From Aquilaria yunnanensis (taxonomy: Eukaryota; Streptophyta; Magnoliopsida; Malvales; Thymelaeaceae), in NCBI GenBank assembly GCA_039654915.1, contig CM077597.1, forward strand, positions 40,522,001 through 40,586,000: DNA of 64,000 nucleotides, read 5' to 3'. The position numbers were made by a program, and so were the translations under genes. Numbering within the stretch: position 1 is the stretch's first letter; each line of letters starts with the position of its first letter. Of this stretch, positions 25,756 through 36,564 are shown piece by piece. Under the pieces are notes generated by a model, which saw nothing but the letters and a program-made list of their open reading frames with translations, ran no database searches and was not told the origin of the DNA.

Positions 25756-25774
25756 AAATCGGGATTGAGTGTTG
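25753..25774. other. Double junction in copia C (pol to leader fragment to inverted LTR)
   Basis: A 22-base piece of the leader (same orientation, matching 22768-22789) joins pol to the inverted LTR. It overlaps pol by CCTA and the LTR by TGTTG, so both joins show short microhomology. Confidence 0.9.
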
Positions 25775-27187
25775 GGTTTCGGGAGCCAAACAGCGCAGCG
25801 AAATTTAACCGAAACCCTCCAGGATCCAAGTGAAACGGGGTAGACCGGGTGTTTGAAAATTTCATACCTAATTTTCGGTTGAGATCTCTCACTCAACTGT
25901 AGAGTTAAATCACAAAACCTGAACAGTTGACGTGTTCAGGCTCTCTATGGTATCCACACGAGCCTCTCGGGATCACCACGCTTCCACCACATCCCGGCAG
26001 ATGCGTTTCTCTTGCGTTCGCAGTGCTAGCTTGCGTCCTCCAAGGAATTGCAAGAGAAGAGTGCGGCTGTCCTTTTGGGAGGCTAGGGCAAGGAGACCTG
26101 CGAATTTCTCACTTAAAAGTTGTATTTATAGTGAGACTCAACTTCCAGGCCTAATGGGTTTCAAAGCCCTAATCCAATTAGGATTTAATTTCGGGCTTAA
26201 TAATGGCTCAACTCCTTGGCCCATTATTAATACGAAATTAAAGTGAAACCATAACCCAAATAATTAGCCCATGCACTCTAATGATCCAAATAGCTCTATG
26301 TGTGCGACCCAATAGGCTCTTGCCATGTTGGCAATGATCATAAATCACATTTATGATCATAAGCAATGAGCAGTGTCTAGCAACACATCATTGCTACCCA
26401 AGTGACAAGATTGTCGGTGAATCGACTAAACCTTTATGATCATCACCGATATATGCCATTGTCCCTTTGTCCAAGATATCAAGACAAAGCACAAGACATG
26501 GAATGTGTCACTCTCGTATAGCCCAATCTTTGGTTTCTTGATTACCGAGTAGACTAACTTAAACTGATGACATTCATATCATATATCAACTCATCGGAGC
26601 ATGGCCATGCATTTCCTAAGTCTCACTCTATCAAGGGGCCCAAAGATATCACTCCCGTTACATAGGAGGGACAAATCCCATCTTGATCATACAAATCCCT
26701 CCGCATGATATGTGACATACCCAATGACCTCCTTCAAGTTCACTCAGTTACGAGCAATAAAGGAAAGTATCAAAGTATGTGACTCACATGTAGGGAACCT
26801 TGATGATCTTAGGTCGAAGGACTACATATACCATGATCACTATGAGAATCACTTATGACACTCATATAACGATCCATGAAGTGTTCTCATGGTGGGTCGG
26901 TCCAGTACACAAGTTCTCCAACTTGTACCTATATGTAGACTACATATCTCATATTAGTCTCCACATATGCTAGTCATTATGTATTATTGCAACCCGCTCC
27001 ACAATAATACTAGACTAGGGACGTTTAAGAATATCATTATTCTAGGGTTACAATTATGTTTGTTACGTTACGCAGAAACAAAACAACAAACATAATTGCT
27101 GGATTAATGCCTCAATAAAATATCATGACTCAATGTGCAAAAATACAATCATCTCATGATTGGCTTTTTTTGGGCACAACACTAACA
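25770..27187 (-). repeat. Right LTR of copia C, inverted (1418 bp)
   Basis: It is the reverse complement of the C and D LTRs, running from TGTTGGGTTTCGGG to CTAACA. Its own TATA box reads leftwards (26130-26123). By eye it differs from the left LTR of C at some 15-20 positions, more than the two D LTRs differ from each other. Confidence 0.96.
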
Positions 27188-27467
27188 CATGATTTCTCCG
27201 TTCATGAGCCCTAGGCACCTGCTACTACTCAACATGCCTCTCCTAATTCTAGTGTGGATCATTCTCTTCTTGGATAGCTTCTTTGTCCTCCTGATCTTGG
27301 AACAACTTAGTCATGATAATATTCATGCCCTGTTTCACTTGGGCCATAGTTTTAGCCAACCCCTGAAGCATCCTGGATATCTCATCCAACCTTGCCACAA
27401 CTGGGTTACTAGAACCATCGCCAGGTTCTCTAGCTCCTCTTGAAGCTCCTGACCTAGTGTCAACCAT
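27188..27467 (-). pseudogene. gag: Element B gag N-terminus
   Basis: The minus-strand ATG at 27467 opens MVDTRSGASRGAREPGDGSS followed by VVARLDEISRMLQGL, a short helical N-terminus typical of Tekay-like gag. It begins about 80 bases after the primer site. The frame ends at 27249, and the sequence reaches insertion C at 27187 after further stops. Confidence 0.85.
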
Positions 27468-27545
27468 AGCAACCTGTAACCAAAGCCAGACAACATTCCC
27501 CAGATGTTGCTCAGTACTAACTTTCCTAACACATGGACTTTCCTA

Positions 27546-27557
27546 GCTCTGATACCA
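27546..27557 (-). promoter_or_regulatory. Primer-binding site of element B
   Basis: The minus strand reads TGGTATCAGAGC five bases inside the 5' LTR end (27563). This fixes the element's orientation as minus. Confidence 0.95.
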
Positions 27558-27562
27558 AAAAC

Positions 27563-29077
27563 TAACACGACCGTCCTTGGCCCCTGCCCAGGAAGCCTGT
27601 GAGAGCTGATCTCATGGTGGTTGCAATTGGCTAGCTATATATGTGTTCGAATTAAAACTTCATGATACTAGTTGATGAATCTAGAATATGCAAGATGCAT
27701 GCTCTTCATGCTTTGACTTGGGTTAATAAAACCCACAAAACATTAACTTGGCTAAGAGATTTCCATAGAAAATAAGTTCAAACAGCCAAAGCATACAAAA
27801 TCAACATTTATGTGATTTTACTACACATAACAACTATGTACGAGCATTCATACATAAAGTAGACTAATGCCCTCACCCAAGAGCAACCCTAGAGTCTACG
27901 ACTCCTCAAAACATAGACCATGGAGGCTACTAAGAGTACTATATATACAAGCCTCAACTAAGATCTTCTTGAACTAACTCCCACCTTGGATGCAAGTCCT
28001 AGTGGCGAGTGTCAAAAGTCCTTGTCCAAGTGCTAATAGGCACTGCAGCCAAAGGAAGACCCTAGTTAGTGCTGTTACTTGACCAACAAGTTACCTATGT
28101 AGACTAGAATCATTGGGATTCTCAAGTACAATACCTGTGCAAAAGCTACTATAGCGATAACCCTCAGTGGTTACCCGCCCAACAACTTCAGAATCTGCAC
28201 AACATAACTAGGGAATGAGAACATAAACATCCTCAGTAAGGGTCTTCATTGTACCTGCAAGAAAATTACTAAGGACTCAACATATGATAAGATATGTAAC
28301 CTGCTATGAACTCATACAGCTTGAGGATCTGAAATATATGCATATAAAACTAGGTCCCTTGCGACCTCTCCTCATCCTGGTCCTTCAACTACAAGGCATT
28401 GCCTTGTCCTCTAGCAAGCATAGCTTGCCAGCCTAACTAGTAATAAATCACTAGTTGAACCTTTCCCTTATTATGTTATATAGGGGAATTATGGTAGGAC
28501 TATTGTAGACTAGGCCATAAAGACCTTGTAGACTAGGTGCACTAAGGTTTCACCTTGCAACCTCGTGGCTACTGGCACGGCTAGGTCGCCAAGGGTTCTA
28601 AACCCTTCAACCAAGCTAGTGATGCCTAGTTGTGATCTCTTGTAAACTAGTTTTCTTGCTTGTGGCACAAGTAACCATAAAACCTTACAAAACTCAAGAA
28701 AACTCCTAGGTCTTGAAGGACTTTTGGAACTCTCGGAGTAGCCCCGGAATACTTAGACCTCAAGACACCCTAAGAACCCTCTTACGTCTCCCCTCGACCC
28801 TCCTAGCAAAACTTGGAAAATTTTGCTAATTTTCTTGTGGCGATGCGTCGCCACAGTTGGTGACGTTCTGCAGACTCTTTCTGGGATTGGCGACACGTCG
28901 TGGACTAGAGCACTAAATTGGTGACGCGTCGCCAATCTGTGTTTTTGCAGAATTCTCACGCATTTTGCTACTATGAACTTTGGACACCTCCCAAACATAT
29001 CAAACATGCTTGGAATGCCTCCAAACTTCATATACACATAAAACATGCTGCATAGATCACAACCAACTATCACAAGC
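27563..29077 (-). repeat. 5' LTR of element B, inner part
   Basis: It aligns with 14778-16259 of the 3' LTR. It is interrupted at 29077 by a solo LTR. It has three palindromic GGCGACGCGTCGCC-type motifs (28838-28853, 28889-28900, 28919-28934), one more than the other LTR. Confidence 0.95.
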
Positions 29078-31530
29078 TGTTATAGCCCTTCTAGTGGGAA
29101 GTGCAATTGAGGAAGGTAAAGTGTTTTAAATTAAGTTTAGAACCTTAATTCAAGTTTACATAGCAAGAATAGAGAAGTTTAGCAAAGTTCACTAAATTCC
29201 AAGAAAAATAAAGCACTGAACGAAGTTTAGGGGCAAAATGGTAATTTTGTGTCCTGAATAGCCGGGATGAGTCCCGAGTGCTTTAAAATGAATTTTTATA
29301 ACTTAACTTTCAACCTTAACTCAAACTTGAAAAATAGACAAGAATTTAATCAAGAATTACTAAGTTACAAAGATGGGGGACTTAATTGTATTAAGCTTAA
29401 TACTTTGATGGCTTGTGTGTTAAGGGAGGCTTTAAGAAGGGGAAAGTGAGAGTGGCTGCCATATTTTCGTGTTCATCCCTTCCACTCTCATTTCTCCATC
29501 CAATTCTCCTTGGAATGAAGAAATTCTTGGTGGAACAAGAGGTTATCAAAGTATATAAGCTAGGAGAAGGCAATTTCAAGCTTAAAAACATGATTTTGAA
29601 GCTTGGAGGGGCATTTTTCTACTTCCCCTATTTTTGAACGAGGTAAGAAATGTGTTCTTGATTGAATTCATGTTTATTAGTTAGTTTGAAGCTTGGGTTT
29701 TGGTTAGAGAGTGAAGTTTTGATGTTTGGTGCCATTATTTTTTATTGGAACTTGTGTAGAACTTTGGTGAGCTTGGTTGGACGAAAAGGGGATTGATTCT
29801 TGCTTGTTACTTTGAGTTGAGGTAAGGGAGATATGTTTTTAAGTTCATTGAATGCCATTAGCTTGAGTTTGCTTGAAGAATTCGAGTGGTTTTAGCTATG
29901 GCATTAGTTAAAGGTTTTGGTTGAATTATGGTGGACTAGAGGAATTGGGAGGATTGGATTGATGTTACAAGACATCATAGATTGGCTTGTGATAGTTGGT
30001 TGTGATCTATGCAACATGTTCTATGTGTATATGAAATTTGGAGGCATTCCAAGCATGTTTGATATGTGTAGGAAGTGTCCAAAATTCATAGCAGCAAAAC
30101 TGGAGTTTTTCTGGGCATTTTACAGGTTTGGCAACGCGTCGCCAATCCCCACGAGTTCCCACGATGTGTCGCCAAGACCTCAGAAAAGTACCAGAACGTC
30201 AAAAACTGTGGCGACGCGTCGCCAAGACAGCATTTGACACCCGGTTTTGTTTTTGGCATAACGTTTTGCTCCGGTGTCCGATTGAGGTGATTCAAGATTC
30301 CACGCGAAGCTAAGAGGGAGTACTATCACCTCAATGTTTTAAAAACACTTAAAATGGCCCATTTTTAGATTTATATTAACTCAAAGTGAAGGCAATTTTT
30401 AAAGGAAACTATGTTGCAATGATCACAACAAAGTATTACTAGCCCAGGTGAGAGGTTTAGAACCCTTGGCAACTTAGCCATGCCATAGCCACAATGTTGC
30501 AAGGTGAAACCTTGTTCATCTAGTCTACATCAGAGAGGCCCTGCGGCCTAGTCTACAAAGTTCCACCATGATTCCCCTGCATAATGACTATGGGAAGGCT
30601 ACATGATTACATCCAGTAAGCTTCGGCTCGCTAGGAGCGGGTTAGTGATCAGAACTCACTAGGCATGGAGTGATGCACCATGAGGGGGACTAGTTTGAGG
30701 AGAGGTCTTTATCGCCTAGTCATATTTGCATATATCAGACCCTCATGCTATGTGAGCTCGCAGCAAGTTTACATATGTTCATCATATGTCCAGTCCTAGT
30801 AATTTTCTTGCAGGTACACTAAAGATCCCTTACTGAGAATTGTCAAATTCTCACTCCCTGGTTTTGTTATGTAGAGACTGAAGTTGCTGGACCGGGTAAT
30901 CGTTGAGGATTATCGCGGTAGTGCTCTTTTGTGTGTACAGGTATGACAATTGAGAATCGTTGCGATTCTAGTCTACATAAGTGCTTAGTTGGATTGTTGG
31001 TCAAGTAACAGTACAAACTACTATCTTCCCTTGGCTGCAGAGCCTAGTAGCACTTGGCAAAGGACTTTTGAGACTCGCCACTGGGATGTGTATCCAAGGT
31101 GGGGGTTAGGTTAAAGAGATCTCAGTAAAGTCTTGTATATTTATACAACATTTTAGTTGCCTCCATAGTCTATGTTATGAGGAGTCCTCGACTCCAGGAT
31201 TGCTTTTGGGTGAGGGCATTCGTCTACTTTATGTATGAATGTTCTCACGAGTTGTTATGTATAGTAAACTCACACAAATGTTAATTTTTGTATGCTTTGG
31301 CTATTTGTACTTATTTTTGTGTAGAAATTACTTCGCCAAGTTAATGTTTTAATGTTTTATGGTTTTAATAAACGAAGCCAAAGCATAAAAGCATGCATAT
31401 TGCATATTCTAGGTTAATCAACTAGTATCATGGGATTTAATCCACACACATACACAACTAGCCAATTGCAATCCACCATGAGACCAACCCTCATAGGGCT
31501 TCCTAGGCAGGGGCACGGGCGGTCTTGTCA
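29078..31530 (+). repeat. Solo LTR of the B family in opposite orientation (2453 bp)
   Basis: It begins TGTTATAGCCC and ends GGTCTTGTCA. Exact CAAGC duplications flank it (29073-29077 and 31531-31535). The empty site is visible in the other B LTR. A TATA-like GTATATAAGC lies near 29548. A cluster of three palindromic GCGTCGCC motifs is at 30129-30224. No internal sequence remains, so LTR-LTR recombination has removed it. Confidence 0.95.
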
Positions 31531-31535
31531 CAAGC

Positions 31536-32443
31536 CAATCTATGATGCCATATAACATCATTCCAATCCTCACAAACCTCATAGTCCAGCATAATTCAAC
31601 CATATCCTCTAACTAATGCTATTGCTAGAATCACTCAATTTCTTCAAGCAAACTCTTGCCAATAGCATTAATTGAACTTCAAAACATAACTCGCTTACCT
31701 CAACTCCAAGTAACAAGCAAGAATCAAACTATTTTCCAATCCACTAAGCTCACCAAAGTACCACCTATGTTCCAAGCAAAACATAGGCACCAAGAATCAA
31801 ATTCTTGTTTCCTAAACAAAACCCAAGCTCCTAACCAACCAATAAACATGAATTCAATCAAGAACACATTGTTTACCTCGTACTAAAAATAGGGGATGGG
31901 AGAACACATGCCTCGAAGCTCGAAAGCCATGGTTTAACACTTGAAATGGGCTCCCAATGGTCTATATACATTTGATGGCTTCTCTTTGCACCAAGAAACT
32001 TGGATTTCAAGGTCAATTGGAAGGAAAAATAAGGGTGGGAAGGATGAACTCGAAATTGTGGCAACCATCCCTCACTTTCCCTTCTTATAACCCTTGCTTA
32101 ACACAAAAGACATAAAAGTATGATACTTAATACACTTAAGCCCCCATCTTTTGGTAAGTTAGTTATTCTTGAATAATTCTTGTTTATTTCTTCAAGTTTG
32201 GGTTAAGGTTGAAAGTTAAGTTATAAAACTTCATTTTAACCACTAGGGACCAAGCCTAATTATTAAAGATGCAAAATTACCATTTTACCCCTGAACCTCA
32301 TTTAGGGCCTTAAATTCCCCGGAACTTAGCAAACTTTGATAAACTTTCCTATTCTTGATATGTAAACTTAAATTAAGGTTCCAAACTTAATTTAAAACAC
32401 TTTACCTTCCTCAAGTATGCTTCCCACTAGTAGGGCCATAACA
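31536..32443 (-). repeat. 5' LTR of element B, outer part
   Basis: It continues the LTR after the solo insertion and ends GGGCCATAACA at 32443, followed by the CTTTA duplication. It matches 16262-17187. Confidence 0.95.
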
Positions 32444-32448
32444 CTTTA

Positions 32449-32870
32449 AGGCTATGCTGAATTATACCTGGGTCTACTCCGAGCATATCATTTGGAGAGT
32501 AAGCAAATAGATCTTTGTTCATTAATAAAAAGGATACAAGCTTTTCCTTGTCACCTTTGGCTAGCTTTTTCCTAACTCAGGTATTTCGGCCAGGGACAAG
32601 TTCTACACCCTCTGTTTCTATTCCCTTGAGGTCGTTCCTCTCTTCTTCACTCACATCTTCGCCAATCACGCTCTTCTCCCACAAAGTCTATGCGTGAACT
32701 TTCATCGGGTTCTATCTTGCTTTCACAAAAAATTTTCTTACTTTGACTTGGTCAATGAATATTTCTGCATCACCTGCCTTCGTGCCAAATGTGACCATCA
32801 AGTATTTCACATCTGGACAAATGTGAAGATTGCCCTACATTTGCTGTTTGAGGATGGAATTATATGAAGA
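32449..32870 (-). pseudogene. Tat reverse transcriptase, N-terminal segment
   Basis: Minus-strand text includes a segment like EKLVSFLLMNKDLFAYSPND followed by MLGVDPGIIQHSLK, the well-known region before the RT fingers in Tat elements. The frame is cut by stops. Homology resumes at 14777 across element B, confirming the insertion point. Confidence 0.8.
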
Positions 32871-33240
32871 AGGGACATCTATGATGATGAACCTTGTCAT
32901 TGTGGAGCCAAGAAGTTCTTCTTTCGTCTAGATCAAGGTTCCCCTTAACATCAAGGGTAGATCGATCCACCCGAGTACTGGGAGTTCCGAAGGACCAATG
33001 CCAAAGGTAGGCGAGGTTACGGGTTTAAGATCACCCTTTGAGATGCCCAAGTTTGGCAACAAATGGGAGAAGAAAATGTCATCATTCGATCCATCATCAA
33101 TAAGCACCCTCTTGACATCCCAGCTTCCTATCCTTGCCATGATCAGGATAGGGTCATCGTGCAAAAATTTCAGTGTAGACCTGTCTTTTTGAACAAGTTT
33201 GTTCACTAGGTTATCAAATTTCATCATCGAGATTTCCCAA
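32871..33240 (-). pseudogene. Tat aspartic protease region
   Basis: The minus-strand frame 33227-32928 reads DDPILIMARIGSWDVKRVLI then DDGSNDDIFFSHLLPNLGIS, the Tat-type protease in which the usual active-site text is VLIDxGSSADIL. It ends in FGIGPSELPVLGWIDLPLML. The active-site triplet appears as DDG instead of DTG or DNG. Confidence 0.82.
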
Positions 33241-34760
33241 GCTTTCCTTTTCCTCTTAGCCGAGGGTATTCTGGTTGTGATTGTCTAGATTATTCCAGCC
33301 AGAGGTGGTGGGTGCTTTCTAGGACTTCAGTTTTAATGTTGGTCGGAATCATAGTCCTCATCCTTTCCTTTCCTCTATTCTTCTTTTCTTTCTTGGGCTT
33401 TGGGAGATGGGATCCGCAAGTAGCGTCAAAATTGTCCTTACTTGATCAAAGATTCAATATACTTTTTCAGTTGGAAGCAATCCTCGGTATCGTGCCCGTG
33501 GTCCCGATGAAATTAACAGAATTTCTTCATGTTCTTTTTGTTGTCCGGGGTCATGGCCTTTGGACGTTAGATTATGGTTCCTTGCCTTTCCATGGCCATC
33601 AGCATCTTTGTTCTTGTAATGTTTAGAGGGGTAAACGATACTGGCCTTTTCCCTTGCTTTCCCAGGTTGCCCCCTCCCTCGGCTAAATATTGGGGTTGAT
33701 GACTCTGACCCTCAAAAAGATTGTGGTCAAACTTTGGGCCACCCATCCATAACTCCTCGGCTGTCATGTGTTGCTTTGCCCATCAGTAGAATTCTCCAAG
33801 AGTGTCAGGTGGGTCTTTTGACAATTAATATAAGAGTTTTGAGTCCCTCCTAATTCCTCTAATCATGGCGAAGTTATGAATTTTCAGGCGGAAGTCAGGC
33901 ACACTAAGGGCTTCTCGGTTGAACCTCTCAACATAGTCCCTAATGGTCTCCCCATTCTTTTAGGCTATGTCAAACATCTGGACGGGCATCTTCATCATCG
34001 GCCTGCTTCTGATGAATTGCTGGGTGAAGGTGGTGGACAACTCCTGGCAACCCATTATGGTTTCGGGGGCCAAGGAGTTGTACCACGTAGTTGCCGACCC
34101 TGACAAGGTGACCTCAAAACATTTGCAAATGGTAGCATCATTGGCACCATACAGCACCATGCTCCTCCTATATTTCATCAAGTGGGCTTAGGGATTGCTA
34201 CACCCACCATATGTTTCCAGACATGGTACTCGGAAGTCACTGGGCATTGGTGCCTCTACAACAGAATAGATGAATGAGGACTCTCCTTCAGTGAAGGTCT
34301 CTAACAGCCTTGACTAGATAGACTTTCGAGAAACCTATTTTTCCTCCTTTTTCAACCCCTCTAGGATTTTCTCCATCAGGATGGTAATACCATCCTTTCC
34401 TCGTTGCCTAGTGGTCACCGGCAATGGAGAATGATGCCTTTTTTTCGGTGAGTAACTTCTTTGGTGCGGGGATAGGGACTTCCTGTTTGGGGATGGACTT
34501 CACCGGCGGGAAGTTCTGGGCTCTTTTAACCTAGTTTCTGTAGTGCAACGTCCCCGGGATGGTATGTTCTCCGTTGAGGACTTGTCTTGAGAACTCCCGC
34601 TTCCAGATCTCTAGCAAGGTGACTTGTGACTTTTCTCAGGGCGTGTGCCCCGAAAGGATGCTCTTTTTTAAGGTGCTTGTGACCACCTTTGGTCCAGCTG
34701 TTATGTCATTTCAGCCATAATAGAGTTCAAAAAATCATGGAGCAAGCCTATTGTAACCAT
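33241..34760 (-). pseudogene. gag: Tat gag, broken
   Basis: The minus strand shows the gag core (34181-33960): MVLYGANDATICKCFEVTLS, SATTWYNSLAPETI and LSTTFTQQFIRSRPMMK. It continues with YVERFNREALSVPDFR and near 33520 the knuckle-like FHRDHGHDTEDCFQLKKYIE, typical of Tat gag. The N-terminal part to about 34.76 kb is poorly preserved and has no clear start. Several stops are present. Confidence 0.82.
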
Positions 34761-34899
34761 CAGAGGATGCTCCTCCTCAGGCAGGGAAGTCTCCGCTACA
34801 GGCTGTTTAGTTGTTGCTTCAGTTTCCGGCGTGACTTAAAGCTCAGGAGTCCTTTGTCCTTTGAACGCCAAGTCTCAAAAACAGTGACTTGGGAATGGG

Positions 34900-34922
34900 T
34901 TCCCACAAATGACGCCAAATGA
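34900..34922 (-). promoter_or_regulatory. Tat primer-binding region
   Basis: The minus strand reads TTTGGCGTCATTTGTGGGAA. This resembles the TTGGCGCCGT...GGGAA start site common to Tat and Athila elements. The LTR would end ...GAGCATCA just before it, at about 34923. Confidence 0.7.
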
Positions 34923-35135
34923 TGCTCGACGGCATCTTCATTGTATGACATGTTGCCCTGAAGGGGAGACTTCCAATGAGAAGATATCTGCAAGACTTTG
35001 AAGAACATGGGTTAGGAGCTCCTCGGAGTGTGTTTCTAGGGGAGGAGCCTCTGACGCCCAAGTTAGTATATCAGAGAGCAGTTGTTAAGAGCAAAGAGTT
35101 GGAAAGAGAGAGTCTCGTTGTCCTTACCAAGGAGC
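34923..35135 (-). repeat. Tat 5' LTR, inner part
   Basis: It lies between the primer region and the D insertion. It has no recognisable coding content and continues at 43491 after D. No second LTR is visible in the window, so the assignment rests on position and the primer site. Confidence 0.65.
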
Positions 35136-36551
35136 TGTTAGTATTGTGCCCAAAACGCCAATCATGAGATGATTGTATTTTTGCACATTGAGTCATGATA
35201 TTTTATTGAGGCATTAATCCAGCAATTTTGGTTGTTGTTTTGTTTCTGCGTAACATAATAAACATAATTGTAACCCTAGAATAATGATATTCTTAAACGT
35301 CCCTAGTCTAGTATTATTGTGGAGCGGGTTGCAATAATACATAATGACTAGCATATGTGGAGACTAATATGAGATATGTAGTCTACATATGGGTACAAGT
35401 TGGAGAACTTGTGTACTGGACCGACCCACCATGAGAACACTTCATGGATCGTTATATGAGTGTCATAAGTGATTCTCATAGTGATCATGGTATATGTAGT
35501 CCTTCGACCTAAGATCATCAAGGTTCCCTACATGTGAGTCACATACTTTGATACTTTCCTTTGTTGCTCGTAACTGAGTGAACTTGAAGGAGGTCATTGG
35601 GTATGTCACATATCATGCGGAGGGATTTGTATGATCAAGATGGGATTTGTCCCTCCTATGTAACGGGAGTGATATCTTTGGGCCCCTTGATAGAGTGAGA
35701 CTTAGAAAATGCATGGCCATGCTCCGATGAGTTGATATATGATATCAATGTCATCAGTTTAAGTTAGTCTACTCGGTAATCAAGAAACCGAAGATTGGGC
35801 TATACGAGAGTGACACATTCCATGTCTCGTGCTTAGTCTTGATATCTTGGACAAAGGGACAATGGCATATATCGGTGATGATCATAAAGGTTTAGTCGAT
35901 TCACCGACAATCTTGTCACTTGGGTAGCAATGATGTGTTGCTAGACACCGCTCATTGCTTATGATCATAAATGTGATTTATGATCATTGCCAACATGGCA
36001 AGAGCCTACTGGGTCGCACACGTAGAGCTATTTGGATCATTAGAGTGCATGGGCTAATTATTTGGGTTATGGTTTCACTTTAATTTCGTATTAATAATGG
36101 GCCAAGGAGTTGAGCCATTATTAAGCCCGAAATTAAATCCTAATTGGATTAGGGCTTTGAAACCCATTAGGCCTGGAAGTTGAGTCTCACTATAAATACA
36201 ACTTTTAAGTGAGAAATTCACAGGTCTCCTTGCCCTAGCCTCCCAAAAGGACAGCCGCACTCTTCTCTTGCAATTCCTTGGAGGACGCAAGCTAGCACTG
36301 CGAGCGCAAGAGAAACGCATCTGCCGGGACGTGGTGGAAGCGTGGTGATCCCGAGAGGCTCGTGTGGATACCATAGAGAGCCTGAACACGTCAACTGTTC
36401 AGGTTTTGTGATTCGACTCTACAGTTGAGTGAGAGATCTCAACCGAAAATTAGGTATGAAATTTTCGAACACCCGGTTTACCCCGTTTCACTTGGATCCT
36501 GGAGGGTTTCGGTTAAATTCCGCTGCGCTGTTTGGCTCCCGAAACCCAACA
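35136..36551 (+). repeat. 5' LTR of copia D
   Basis: It runs from TGTTAGTATTGTG to AACCCAACA. The TATA box TATAAATA is at 36191-36198. Upstream is an imperfect inverted repeat (arms about 36082-36100 and 36114-36133) with the GCCATTATTAAG arm. Confidence 0.97.
36191..36198 (+). promoter_or_regulatory. TATA box of copia D 5' LTR
   Basis: CACTATAAATACAAC is conserved in all full copia LTRs of the window (22381, 43125, and reversed at 26130). It likely marks the U3 promoter, with transcription starting some 25-35 bases downstream. Confidence 0.75.
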
Positions 36552-36552
36552 G

Positions 36553-36564
36553 TGGTATCAGAGC
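36553..36564 (+). promoter_or_regulatory. Primer-binding site of copia D
   Basis: TGGTATCAGAGC begins two bases after the LTR end. It is complementary to initiator methionine tRNA. Confidence 0.96.

Larger units (their letters stand above)
21326..27187 (+). mobile_element. Copia derivative C with two LTRs in opposite orientation
   Basis: It starts with a plus LTR (21326-22741), followed by a primer site, leader, gag, protease and the start of integrase. It then breaks at 25753 and ends in a minus LTR (25770-27187). Both outer ends therefore carry the same LTR end (TGTTAG on the left, CTAACA on the right). The rest of integrase, RT, RNase H and the purine tract are absent. Flanks are CAATG on the left and CATGA on the right, an imperfect TSD with one base missing. 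Gag of element B continues on both sides. Confidence 0.93.
14778..32443 (-). mobile_element. Ty3/gypsy element B (Tekay-like) with two insertions inside it
   Basis: The LTRs are at 14778-17187 (3') and 27563-32443 (5', itself interrupted). Target duplications CTTTA flank both ends (14773-14777 and 32444-32448). The minus-strand termini are TGTTATGGCC and GGCCGTGTCA. A primer site (minus) lies next to the 5' LTR and a purine tract next to the 3' LTR. Gag, protease, RT, RNase H and integrase all remain but are broken. Nested inside are copia derivative C (in gag) and a solo LTR of the same family (in the 5' LTR). Removing them leaves an element of about 9.3 kb. Confidence 0.95.
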
